NCBI GenBank assembly: GCA_949298665.1
Contig: CASFXO010000245.1
Location: 1 to 7,286, forward strand
Direction of reading: 5' to 3'
DNA length: 7,286 nucleotides
Source of the DNA: an uncultured Lentisphaeria bacterium
Lineage (GTDB): Bacteria > Verrucomicrobiota > Lentisphaeria > Victivallales > Victivallaceae
Part shown: positions 1 to 5,839 of the stretch, piece by piece
Position numbering within the stretch: the stretch's first letter is position 1
How the letters are laid out: each line of letters starts with the position of its first letter
Notes under the pieces: model-generated
Databases searched by the model: none
Told to the model about the DNA's origin: nothing
What the model saw: the letters and a program-made list of their open reading frames with translations, nothing else
Position numbers and translations under genes: made by a program

Positions 1-1
1 G

Positions 2-985
2 GAGATACTGGCCGGTTTCCGCCGGGTGCTGATCGCGGCGCATGAGAAGCCGGACGGCGACGCGCTGGGGTCGGCGCTGGGGCTGGGGCGGCTGCTGCGG
101 GATAACGGGCGGCAGGCGACGGTGCTGCTGCCCGAGCCGCTGCCGGAAAAATTCCGGGCCCTGGCGGGAACGGAGTTCGCAACCTCCGCTGCGGGATTGG
201 ACCTGCGGGCCTTCGACGGGTTCGTCGCGCTGGATTCGGCGCGGGATTCCCGGGTGGCGCTGGGGCCGGAGCTGGCGTTTGCGGAGCTGGCGTTTGCGGA
301 GCTGGCGCTGCCGATTTTGAATCTCGATCATCATGTGGACAATTCCGTGTCGGCCGACTGGAGCTGCATCGCCGGCGACGCGGCGGCCACGGCGGAGCTG
401 GTCTGCGACCTGGCCGGAGAGAACGGCTGGACGATTTCCGCCGATGCGGCGACGTGGCTGCTGCTGGGAATCATCACGGATACCGGTTCGTTCCGTTTTA
501 CCAATACGACCGGAGCGACGCTGCGGACGGCGGCGCTGCTGCGCGACCGCGGTGCGCGGTGGGAGGAGGTGGTCAACGCGGCCTTTTTCTCCAAACCGCT
601 CCGGCAGCAGCGGTTTGAGGCGGCGATGCTGCGTGATTGTGTGAAGAGCGCCTGCGGCGGGCGATTTCTCTATGCTGTGATTCCGGACGAGTTGTTTGCG
701 GAATATCAGTTTGACATGCGCGACGGCGAAACGGTGATTGATCTCCTCCGGGAGGTGGAAGGGGTGGTGATCGCCGCGCTGGTTTACCGGCGGAACGGGG
801 CGTTCAAGCTGTCGCTGCGCAGCAAGGACGGCCGTTATCCGGTGGGGCCGGTCGCCCGGGCGTTTGACGGCGGCGGACATCAGATGGCGGCGGGGGCGAC
901 GGTGCATGCCGGTTCGTTTGCCGAGGCGGAGGCGCTGCTGCTGGAACAGGTAACCCGAATTTTGGAAGAACCTCATGCGATATAA
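2..985 (+). CDS. nrnA: DHH/DHHA1 phosphoesterase, NrnA-like (oligoribonuclease / pAp phosphatase), 5' partial
   Basis: Predicted cytoplasmic metal-dependent phosphoesterase of the DHH family. Relatives of the NrnA type degrade short RNA oligomers (nanoRNA) and dephosphorylate 3'-phosphoadenosine 5'-phosphate. The visible motifs occur in family order: HEKPDGD (nt 41-61), DSAR (from nt 233), LDHHVDN (DHH at nt 326-334), GIITDTGSF (from nt 467), then the DHHA1 substrate-binding motif GGGHQMAAG near nt 869. These supply the expected Asp/His ligands for two metal ions. The frame is open to the left edge, and the residues before the first motif (EILAGFRRVLIAAH) fit the usual N-terminal strand, so the gene very probably begins a few codons outside the window; the GTG at 26 is an unlikely start. 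The gene overlaps truB by 11 nt, as expected in a translation/RNA-processing cluster. A 15-bp tandem repeat lies just before the DHH motif. The exact substrate (nanoRNA, pAp, or both) is inferred from the family only. Confidence 0.88.
   Translation, partial: EILAGFRRVLIAAHEKPDGDALGSALGLGRLLRDNGRQATVLLPEPLPEKFRALAGTEFATSAAGLDLRAFDGFVALDSARDSRVALGPELAFAELAFAELALPILNLDHHVDNSVSADWSCIAGDAAATAELVCDLAGENGWTISADAATWLLLGIITDTGSFRFTNTTGATLRTAALLRDRGARWEEVVNAAFFSKPLRQQRFEAAMLRDCVKSACGGRFLYAVIPDELFAEYQFDMRDGETVIDLLREVEGVVIAALVYRRNGAFKLSLRSKDGRYPVGPVARAFDGGGHQMAAGATVHAGSFAEAEALLLEQVTRILEEPHAI
269..307 (+). repeat. 15-bp in-frame tandem repeat, about 2.6 copies
   Basis: The unit GAGCTGGCGTTTGCG occurs perfectly at 269-283 and 284-298, followed by nine matching bases to 307. 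It is in phase with the reading frame and encodes the pentapeptide ELAFA twice and then ELA. It lies inside nrnA between the DSAR motif and the LNLDHH motif, where family members normally have a short variable linker. It looks like a recent slippage duplication that preserves the frame. Confidence 0.85.
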
Positions 986-1727
986 TCCCAAGAAACACCG
1001 GCTGCCGGTTTTCAATGCCAACGGCGTGCTGCTGATCGACAAGCCGGTCGAATGGACCAGTTTCGACGTGGTCAATTTCGTGCGCGCCCGATTCAACATT
1101 CCGAAAGTGGGGCATTGCGGAACGCTGGATCCCGCCGCCACCGGGCTGCTGGTGCTGGTGCTGGGCAAATTCACGCTGCTGAGTCAAAAATTCAGCGGCG
1201 AGGACAAGGTGTATGAAGCCACCCTGCGGCTCGGCCTGGAAACCGACACCGAGGACATGGACGGTCAGGTGGTCGCGGAACACGACTGGTCACAGGTGAC
1301 GGAGGCGATGCTGCGCGAAACGCTGACGTCGTTCATCGGGGTGCAGCAGCAGACGCCGCCGATGGTGTCGGCCGTCAAGAAGGACGGCAAAAAATTGTAT
1401 GAACTGGCCCGGCAGGGCGTGGAGATTGAGCGGGAAAGCCGGGAGATCACCATTTTCAGTCTGGACATTTCCCGGGTGGAGCTGCCGCGGTGCGATTTCA
1501 CCATGCGCTGCTCCAAGGGGACGTATGTGCGCACGCTCTGCGCCGATGTCGGGCGCCGTCTCGGCTGCGGCGGCGTGCTGGAGAAGTTGCGGCGGCTGCG
1601 CAGCGGTTCGTTCGACGTGGCCGACGCGCTGACGATCGAGCAGCTCAAGACCTTTGAACAGGGAGATCTGGAGGCGCATCTGCGGCGTTTCCTTTTTGAA
1701 AAGCTCTCCCGGATTGCAGGAGTCTGA
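975..1727 (+). CDS. truB: tRNA pseudouridine-55 synthase TruB (short form)
   Basis: Converts uridine 55 in the T-arm of most tRNAs to pseudouridine in the cytoplasm. The 250-aa product carries the TruB signatures in order. These are the N-terminal GVLLIDKPVEWTSFD (17-31), the catalytic-loop motif GHCGTLDPAATGLL (46-59) with expected nucleophile Asp52, KVYEA (78-82) with the active-site Tyr80, TDTEDMDG (90-97), QTPPMVSAVKKDGKKLYELAR (126-146), and CSKGTYVRTL (179-188) with Arg186. The third residue of the catalytic motif is Cys where Thr or Ala is more usual. At 250 aa it is shorter than the E. coli enzyme (about 314 aa) and ends soon after the catalytic domain, leaving little room for a C-terminal PUA-like domain. 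The ATG at 975 has GGAAG at 964-968, six bases upstream, and starts within the end of nrnA, which implies translational coupling. It shares the transcript with the DHH gene before it. Confidence 0.96.
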   Translation: MRYNPKKHRLPVFNANGVLLIDKPVEWTSFDVVNFVRARFNIPKVGHCGTLDPAATGLLVLVLGKFTLLSQKFSGEDKVYEATLRLGLETDTEDMDGQVVAEHDWSQVTEAMLRETLTSFIGVQQQTPPMVSAVKKDGKKLYELARQGVEIERESREITIFSLDISRVELPRCDFTMRCSKGTYVRTLCADVGRRLGCGGVLEKLRRLRSGSFDVADALTIEQLKTFEQGDLEAHLRRFLFEKLSRIAGV

Positions 1728-1730
1728 GAG

Positions 1731-3206
1731 ATGGCGGCAGCGCAGACGAGGATTTCCGCCGCCGCGATCGAAGCGGCGGCCGCGGCGGCGCGGATGCGCG
1801 GCGGCGGGCGTTTTACCCTGGCGGAAGTGCTGGCCGGATTGCCGGAAGAGGCGGTGCGGGACGAGCTGGCGGAGCGGGTGTCGCGGCTGCTGGAGGCGGA
1901 CGAAACGCTGTTCTGGGATGAATCCGGGGAACGGTTTGCCGGGCGCGCGGAGTTTTTTTCCGGGGCGGAATTTCTGATCACGCCGGATGAACTGGAGATC
2001 GAGGCGGGGATTCTGATTCCGGGGCACCGGTTTGCGCCGTTTGTGTCGGCGGAGGTGTTTCCGTCGGAGGTGGTGCTGACGGATGAGGAAAAGGCCGGGG
2101 AACTGCCGCGGCGTCATTACCGGGGGGAACTGGAGACGCTGTTTCCGTACCACATGCTGCTGGGGTCGGAGCAGGTGTTCGACTTTTTCATTGCGGAGGA
2201 CGCGGCCAATCAGGAGGCGGTGTCCCGTGCCGGGAGCGGAAAGGCGCTGACGCTGCATGTTTTCGACATGCGGAACTGGTACGACGAACATGCTTTTTCG
2301 ACCGGCGATGCGCTGTTATGTACCGTGCGGGATTGGAGCCGGGGGGCGGTCAGTTGCCGCTTCCTTTCCGGGGAGGCGCGTCGGAACGGCGCAATCCGGG
2401 ACTGGTGCGGGCGTTTTGCCGGGGCGCTGGAGCGGGTAATCGACCGTTTTGAGCAGTATTTCGACATTCCGGAGCAGCTGGCGTGGAGTTTTTTTGAAGA
2501 CGGAGCGCTGCTGCGGCGCGGTGATCAGGGTGCCTCGCTGGACGAATTTATCCGAATGACCGATCGGATCGAGGTGGGGTATGATGCCGGACACACCGCG
2601 CTGGCGCGCCGGAGCGGAGAAACGGACGCGGACGAGGACGGTGCGGTCGTGCCGGAGGGGGTGCGGGTTTCCCGCGGCATGACCGACAGTCTGGGCGGCA
2701 TTCTGCAGGAACTCGGGCTGGCGATTACGCCGGTGGAGATCGACGGTTTCATTCTGGACTGCTGTTATTATCGGGAATTCGATTTTGAAAGCTTCTTTGC
2801 CCGCTGTTTCGGGCGGGAGCCGCTGCCTTTCGCCGACGAGGCGCAGGAGGCGGTGTTCCGCAATTACGTGGAGGACCGCTGGGAGGAATTGACCGGTAAT
2901 TACAACCGGACGGACGATGAGCCGAAGGCGGAACTGCGCAGCTCCATTCTGGATCTCGTGGAGACCCGGCTGGAGTTTCTGAATGCGCTCCGGGGAGCGC
3001 CGGATACGGCGTCGAAACTGCCGGAGCCGGAAATGCGCCGGCTGGCAGAGCTGGCCCTGTATCTGGACGAGCTGCTGCGGCTGCTGAATTCGCCCGGGCA
3101 TACGCTCGCGCCGGAGGAGGCCGATGCCATGAATGAAACCATCGCCGGCGTCGAAGAAACGCAGGACCATCTGCTGGAACACCTCGACGGCCATCTGGCG
3201 GAATGA
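1731..3206 (+). CDS. Uncharacterised 491-aa acidic protein
   Basis: I do not recognise this family. The ATG at 1731 lies three bases after the truB stop, with AGGAG at 1718-1722, eight bases upstream, so it is almost certainly co-transcribed with truB. The N-terminus is Ala-rich and helical (1-25), followed by a possible helical or winged-helix-like unit (27-56). A strand-rich stretch (about 58-116) contains GAEFLITPDELEIEAGILIPGHRF-like sequence (78-101) and APFVSAEVFPSEVVL (102-116). A second strand-rich piece (about 172-212) contains TGDALLCTVRDW (191-202). A central acidic, probably disordered linker (295-305, ETDADEDG) is followed by a helical C-terminal half with Leu-rich segments (400-420, 432-453, 463-490). 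No signal peptide, membrane segment, P-loop or clear Cys/His metal site is visible. Codon use and G+C match the neighbours, so recent transfer is not suggested. It occupies the position where ribF commonly follows truB, but it has no FAD-synthetase motif. Coding status is well supported by the long frame, the ribosome binding site and the spacing; function is unknown. Confidence 0.85.
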   Translation: MAAAQTRISAAAIEAAAAAARMRGGGRFTLAEVLAGLPEEAVRDELAERVSRLLEADETLFWDESGERFAGRAEFFSGAEFLITPDELEIEAGILIPGHRFAPFVSAEVFPSEVVLTDEEKAGELPRRHYRGELETLFPYHMLLGSEQVFDFFIAEDAANQEAVSRAGSGKALTLHVFDMRNWYDEHAFSTGDALLCTVRDWSRGAVSCRFLSGEARRNGAIRDWCGRFAGALERVIDRFEQYFDIPEQLAWSFFEDGALLRRGDQGASLDEFIRMTDRIEVGYDAGHTALARRSGETDADEDGAVVPEGVRVSRGMTDSLGGILQELGLAITPVEIDGFILDCCYYREFDFESFFARCFGREPLPFADEAQEAVFRNYVEDRWEELTGNYNRTDDEPKAELRSSILDLVETRLEFLNALRGAPDTASKLPEPEMRRLAELALYLDELLRLLNSPGHTLAPEEADAMNETIAGVEETQDHLLEHLDGHLAE

Positions 3207-3250
3207 AGGAACGGATTGAATCTTACTACAGGTGATACGGAGTGGAAGAG
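3207..3250 (+). other. Short intergenic gap between the truB-side genes and the ior operon
   Basis: These 44 bases are less GC-rich than the flanking genes. They hold two Shine-Dalgarno-like runs, AGGTGA at 3229-3234 and GGAG at 3239-3242. There is no stem-loop followed by a T tract, so no intrinsic terminator separates the two gene sets. I see no convincing -35/-10 pair either, although a weak promoter in this stretch or inside the preceding gene is possible. Confidence 0.6.
3239..3242 (+). promoter_or_regulatory. Ribosome binding site deciding the iorA start
   Basis: GGAG at 3239-3242 is eight bases before the ATG at 3251, a standard spacing. An in-frame GTG at 3242 is a rival start, preceded at seven bases by AGGTGA (3229-3234), and would add three residues (MEE). 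ATG is preferred on codon grounds. The difference is only nine bases and does not affect the protein's interpretation. Confidence 0.6.
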
Positions 3251-4834
3251 ATGAGTGAAAAAGAGTTGGTCAGCGGCAACGAGGCGATCGCCCGGGCCGC
3301 CTTGGACAGCGGCCTGTGCCTGGGGGTTGGGTATCCCGGGACGCCGTCTTCGGAAATTCTCGAGAACGTCGCGGCGCTCGGCGGCCGGGCCGAATGGGCG
3401 CCGAACGAAAAAGTGGCGCTGGAGGTCGGCATCGGCGTCGCCTTCGCCCGCGGGCGCAGCATCGTGACGATGAAGCATGTGGGATTGAACGTCGCGGCCG
3501 ACCCGCTCTTCACCATCGCCTACTCGGGGACGCCCGGGGGGCTGGTGATCGTTTCCGCCGACGATCCCGGCATGGCGTCCAGCCAGAATGAACAGGACAA
3601 CCGGCGTTACGCGATTGCCGCGGGGGTGCCGATGCTGGAGCCTTCGGATTCCCAGGAGGCGTATGATTACACGATCCGCGCGTTTGAACTGGCCGAACGG
3701 TACCGCTGCCCGGTGCTGCTGCGAATGACGACCCGGGTCTGCCATTCCAAGGGGGCGCTGGTGCGGCGGCCGAACGCCTCTCCGGCGCCGGCGATCGCTT
3801 ATGAAAAGGACGTGCAGTCCAATGTGATGATTCCCGCCTACGCCCGTATCGCCCATCGGAAACTGCGGGCGAAACTGGCGGAACTGGCCCGCTTCAATGA
3901 AGAGGGGGAATTCATTCACGAGGATCGCGGTTCGGATGAACTCGGCATCATCGCCACGGGGATTTCCTATCAACATGCGCGTGACGCCGCGCCCGAGGCT
4001 TCGGTGCTGAAGTTGGGGATGACGTATCCGCTGCCGCTGGAACGCATCCGGAAATTCGCCGCCGGGGTGAAGCGCTGCGTCGTGCTGGAGGAAGGCGATC
4101 CGGTGCTGGTGGAGGCCTGTTTAGCCGCCGGAGTCAAGGTGGAGGGCAAGGCGGAGATGTACCGCTTCGGAGAGCTTTCGGTGGGGCGGGTCCGGCGGAT
4201 TCTGGCCGGGGACACGACGCCGGAAGCCGCGCCGCCGGCCGGGAAGCCGCCGCAGCTCTGCGTCGGCTGTCCGCACCGGCGCACGTATGAGGTGCTGCGG
4301 GATCTCGGCTGCATCGTGACCGGGGACATCGGCTGTTACACGCTGGGGGTGCTGCCGCCGTTCGAGGCGGTGGACACCTGCGTCTGCATGGGCGCGAGCA
4401 TCACCACCGGGCTGGGTATGCGGCACGCGCTGCCGGAAGCGGAGGCGCGCCGGGTGGTCAGCGTCATCGGCGACAGCACGTTTCTGCATACCGGGATCAA
4501 CGGCATTGTGGAAATGGTGTACAACCGGCCGGAGACCGGGCACGTGGTGATCATTCTGGACAATTCGACCACGGCGATGACCGGGATGCAGGAAAACCCC
4601 GCCACCGGCCGCAAACTGGATCACACCCCCGCGCCGAAGGTGGTGATCGAGGACGTGGTCCGGGCGATCGGGGTGGATCATGTGGACATCTGCGATCCGA
4701 CGCTGGACCGGGAGCGTTTCGCGGGGATTCTGAAGGAACGGCTGGCGTCGAACGATCTGAGCGTGATCATTGCGCGCCGTCCATGCATTCTGGCCGCGGC
4801 GAAGGCCAGGGCCTACCAGCTGGGAGGAAAATGA
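3251..4834 (+). CDS. iorA: Indolepyruvate:ferredoxin oxidoreductase alpha subunit, lacking the C-terminal ferredoxin domain
   Basis: Catalytic subunit of IOR, which oxidatively decarboxylates aryl pyruvates (indolepyruvate, phenylpyruvate, hydroxyphenylpyruvate) to arylacetyl-CoA, or runs in reverse, in the anaerobic cytoplasm. The N-terminal pyrimidine-binding domain has GYPGTPSSEI (27-36) and NEKVALEVGIG (52-62), with Glu53 or Glu58 as candidate thiamine-activating acid. The C-terminal thiamine-diphosphate domain has CVGCPHR (337-343), GDIGCYTLG (358-366), the Mg/diphosphate motif GDST (407-410) and DNSTTAMTG (437-445). Cys337, Cys340, Cys362 and Cys512 (in ARRPC) are candidate ligands of the 4Fe-4S cluster next to the cofactor, by analogy with pyruvate:ferredoxin oxidoreductase. 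The protein is 527 aa; typical IorA is about 580-650 aa and ends in a two-cluster ferredoxin domain. Here translation stops 15 residues after Cys512 and no CxxCxxC pattern follows in any forward frame. The stop overlaps the iorB start in ATGA. Identification is firm; the missing domain is the notable feature. Confidence 0.95.
   Translation: MSEKELVSGNEAIARAALDSGLCLGVGYPGTPSSEILENVAALGGRAEWAPNEKVALEVGIGVAFARGRSIVTMKHVGLNVAADPLFTIAYSGTPGGLVIVSADDPGMASSQNEQDNRRYAIAAGVPMLEPSDSQEAYDYTIRAFELAERYRCPVLLRMTTRVCHSKGALVRRPNASPAPAIAYEKDVQSNVMIPAYARIAHRKLRAKLAELARFNEEGEFIHEDRGSDELGIIATGISYQHARDAAPEASVLKLGMTYPLPLERIRKFAAGVKRCVVLEEGDPVLVEACLAAGVKVEGKAEMYRFGELSVGRVRRILAGDTTPEAAPPAGKPPQLCVGCPHRRTYEVLRDLGCIVTGDIGCYTLGVLPPFEAVDTCVCMGASITTGLGMRHALPEAEARRVVSVIGDSTFLHTGINGIVEMVYNRPETGHVVIILDNSTTAMTGMQENPATGRKLDHTPAPKVVIEDVVRAIGVDHVDICDPTLDRERFAGILKERLASNDLSVIIARRPCILAAAKARAYQLGGK
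4823..4827 (+). promoter_or_regulatory. Ribosome binding site for iorB within the end of iorA
   Basis: GGAGG at 4823-4827 is three bases before the ATG at 4831 and twelve before a second in-frame ATG at 4840. Neither spacing is ideal. The ATG at 4831 forms an ATGA overlap with the iorA stop, which favours coupled translation from that codon, but initiation at 4840 (three residues shorter) cannot be excluded. Confidence 0.6.
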
Positions 4835-5325
4835 GCGTTATGGGAAAAGTCGTGAATATCACCGTGGCCGGCCTCGGCGGGCAGGGGGTGTTGAAGGTGA
4901 CCGACATTCTGGCGGAAACGCTGTTCGATGCCGGGTTCGACGTCAAGAAAAGCGAAGTGCATGGGATGAGTCAGCGGGGCGGTTCGGTATCGAGCGAAGT
5001 CCGTTTCGGGGACCGGGTGTACAGTCCGATGGTGCCTGCCGGAGAGACGGACTATCTGCTGGTGCTGGACGCTACCCAGGTGGAGGTCAATCTCGGAAAA
5101 CTGCGTGCCGGCGGCGTTCTGATCACGCCCGAAGACGTGCCGCTGTCGGAGCTGGAGAATCCGAAGGCGGCGAACATTCTGATGCTGGGGGCGCTGAGCC
5201 GTCATTTCGAACTGCCGGAGGAATTGTGGTTGAAGCACATTCGCCGCAATCTGCCGGAAAAGCTGCATGAATTGAATATCGCCGCATTCCGTCTGGGGCG
5301 GCGGGGGAAGAACGCGGGCCGGTAA
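4831..5325 (+). CDS. iorB: Indolepyruvate:ferredoxin oxidoreductase beta subunit (compact)
   Basis: Second subunit of IOR, equivalent to the gamma domain of the 2-oxoacid:ferredoxin oxidoreductase family, which helps bind CoA and form the active site with IorA. The glycine-rich start ITVAGLGGQGVLKVTDIL (10-27), the signature SEVHGMSQRGGSV (41-53) and VRFGDRVYSPMV (57-68) are diagnostic. NPKAANILMLGAL (110-122) and the closing ELNIAAFRLG (147-156) match the usual C-terminal part. The product is 164 aa from the ATG at 4831, whereas the family is usually about 190-200 aa. The shortfall lies between RAGGVLITPEDV (92-103) and NPKAAN (110-115), where relatives typically carry some 25-30 more residues. 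The start overlaps the iorA stop by four bases, so the two subunits are probably made in a fixed ratio. The catalytic signature is intact, so I regard it as functional. Confidence 0.93.
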   Translation: MSVMGKVVNITVAGLGGQGVLKVTDILAETLFDAGFDVKKSEVHGMSQRGGSVSSEVRFGDRVYSPMVPAGETDYLLVLDATQVEVNLGKLRAGGVLITPEDVPLSELENPKAANILMLGALSRHFELPEELWLKHIRRNLPEKLHELNIAAFRLGRRGKNAGR

Positions 5326-5367
5326 TCTGCTCCGACGAAGGGAACGAACAGGCAAAGGAGACGTATT

Positions 5368-5799
5368 ATGAAGTTGATTAAACAGTTGTCGCTCTTTGTG
5401 GAAAACAAGCCGGGCAGTCTGAACGCGGTCTGTCAGGTGTTGAAGGATCATCAGATCAATATCCGGACGCTGTCGCTGGCGGACACCCAGCAGTTCGGCA
5501 TTCTCCGGCTGCTGGTGAAGGAACACGAAAAGGCCCGCGCGGCCCTGGAGGCGGCGGGATTCATCGTCAAGTCCACCGACGTGCTGGCGCTGCCGGTGAG
5601 CGACCGCCCGGGCGGGCTGGCGGACATTCTGGATGTGCTGGACCGCAACCAGATGAGCGTCGAATACATGTATGCGTTCACCTTCGGGCGCAGCGAGAGC
5701 GCGGTGATGGTGTTCCGGTTCGAGGAGCCGGAACGGGCGTTGAAGGTGTTGACCGACGTCGGAGTGCCGGCGGTTTCGGAATTTGAACTGTTCGCATGA
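5368..5799 (+). CDS. Tandem ACT-domain protein, likely amino-acid-binding regulator
   Basis: A 143-aa protein made of two ACT domains and nothing else. ACT domain 1 spans about residues 3-70, starting IKQLSLFVENKPGSL (4-18). ACT domain 2 spans about 72-142, with the matching turn VSDRPGGLADIL (77-88). The Pro-Gly turns (PGSL and PGGL) sit at the strand-to-helix junction where ACT domains bind amino acids at dimer interfaces. No DNA-binding or catalytic domain is present. ACT proteins of this size are known next to PaaK-type ligases and IOR genes in anaerobes, so a role sensing an aromatic amino acid and modulating the neighbouring enzymes is a reasonable inference, but no ligand or partner can be read from sequence. 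The ATG at 5368 has a textbook AAAGGAG at 5354-5360 with a seven-base spacer, the strongest ribosome binding site in the window, so this protein may be made at a relatively high level. It follows iorB after 42 bases without a terminator. Confidence 0.9.
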   Translation: MKLIKQLSLFVENKPGSLNAVCQVLKDHQINIRTLSLADTQQFGILRLLVKEHEKARAALEAAGFIVKSTDVLALPVSDRPGGLADILDVLDRNQMSVEYMYAFTFGRSESAVMVFRFEEPERALKVLTDVGVPAVSEFELFA

Positions 5800-5809
5800 A
5801 TGGAAAGCG

Positions 5810-5826
5810 CCGGGCGGGGAGCCCGG
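5810..5826 (+). promoter_or_regulatory. GC-rich hairpin just upstream of the paaK start
   Basis: CCGGGC (5810-5815) pairs perfectly with GCCCGG (5821-5826) around a five-base GGGGA loop. It lies in the 40-base gap between the ACT gene and the ATG at 5840, and the SD-like GGGGAG (5817-5821) is in the loop and stem edge. No T tract follows, so it is not an intrinsic terminator. It could lower or gate ligand-gene translation, or it could be chance in GC-rich DNA. Confidence 0.35.
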
Positions 5827-5839
5827 ATGTTTGGAAAAA

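Noticed and set aside
26..28. GTG at 26 as the start of nrnA
   Set aside because: The frame is open to the window edge and the upstream residues fit the family N-terminus; a start here would leave only five residues before the first catalytic histidine.
1290..2291. Open frame of about 333 codons on the - strand opposite truB and the unknown gene
   Set aside because: It overlaps the conserved second half of truB and has typical antisense composition. It did make me check that the + strand 491-aa gene is the real one; the AGGAG site and three-base spacing after truB support the + strand.
1953..2495. Two T7 runs (1953-1959 and 2489-2495) as possible slippage sites in the unknown gene
   Set aside because: Both fall on ordinary Phe-Phe codons and the frame continues well past each; there is no alternative frame worth entering.
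2900..3976. Open frame of about 358 codons on the - strand across the end of the unknown gene and iorA
   Set aside because: It is antisense to iorA and to a gene with a proper ribosome binding site, and its product is low-complexity and Arg-rich.
5783..5785. TTG at 5783 as the start of the ligase gene
   Set aside because: It lies inside the end of the ACT gene and adds a non-conserved Cys/Gly/Pro-rich leader; the ATG at 5840 matches family N-termini.
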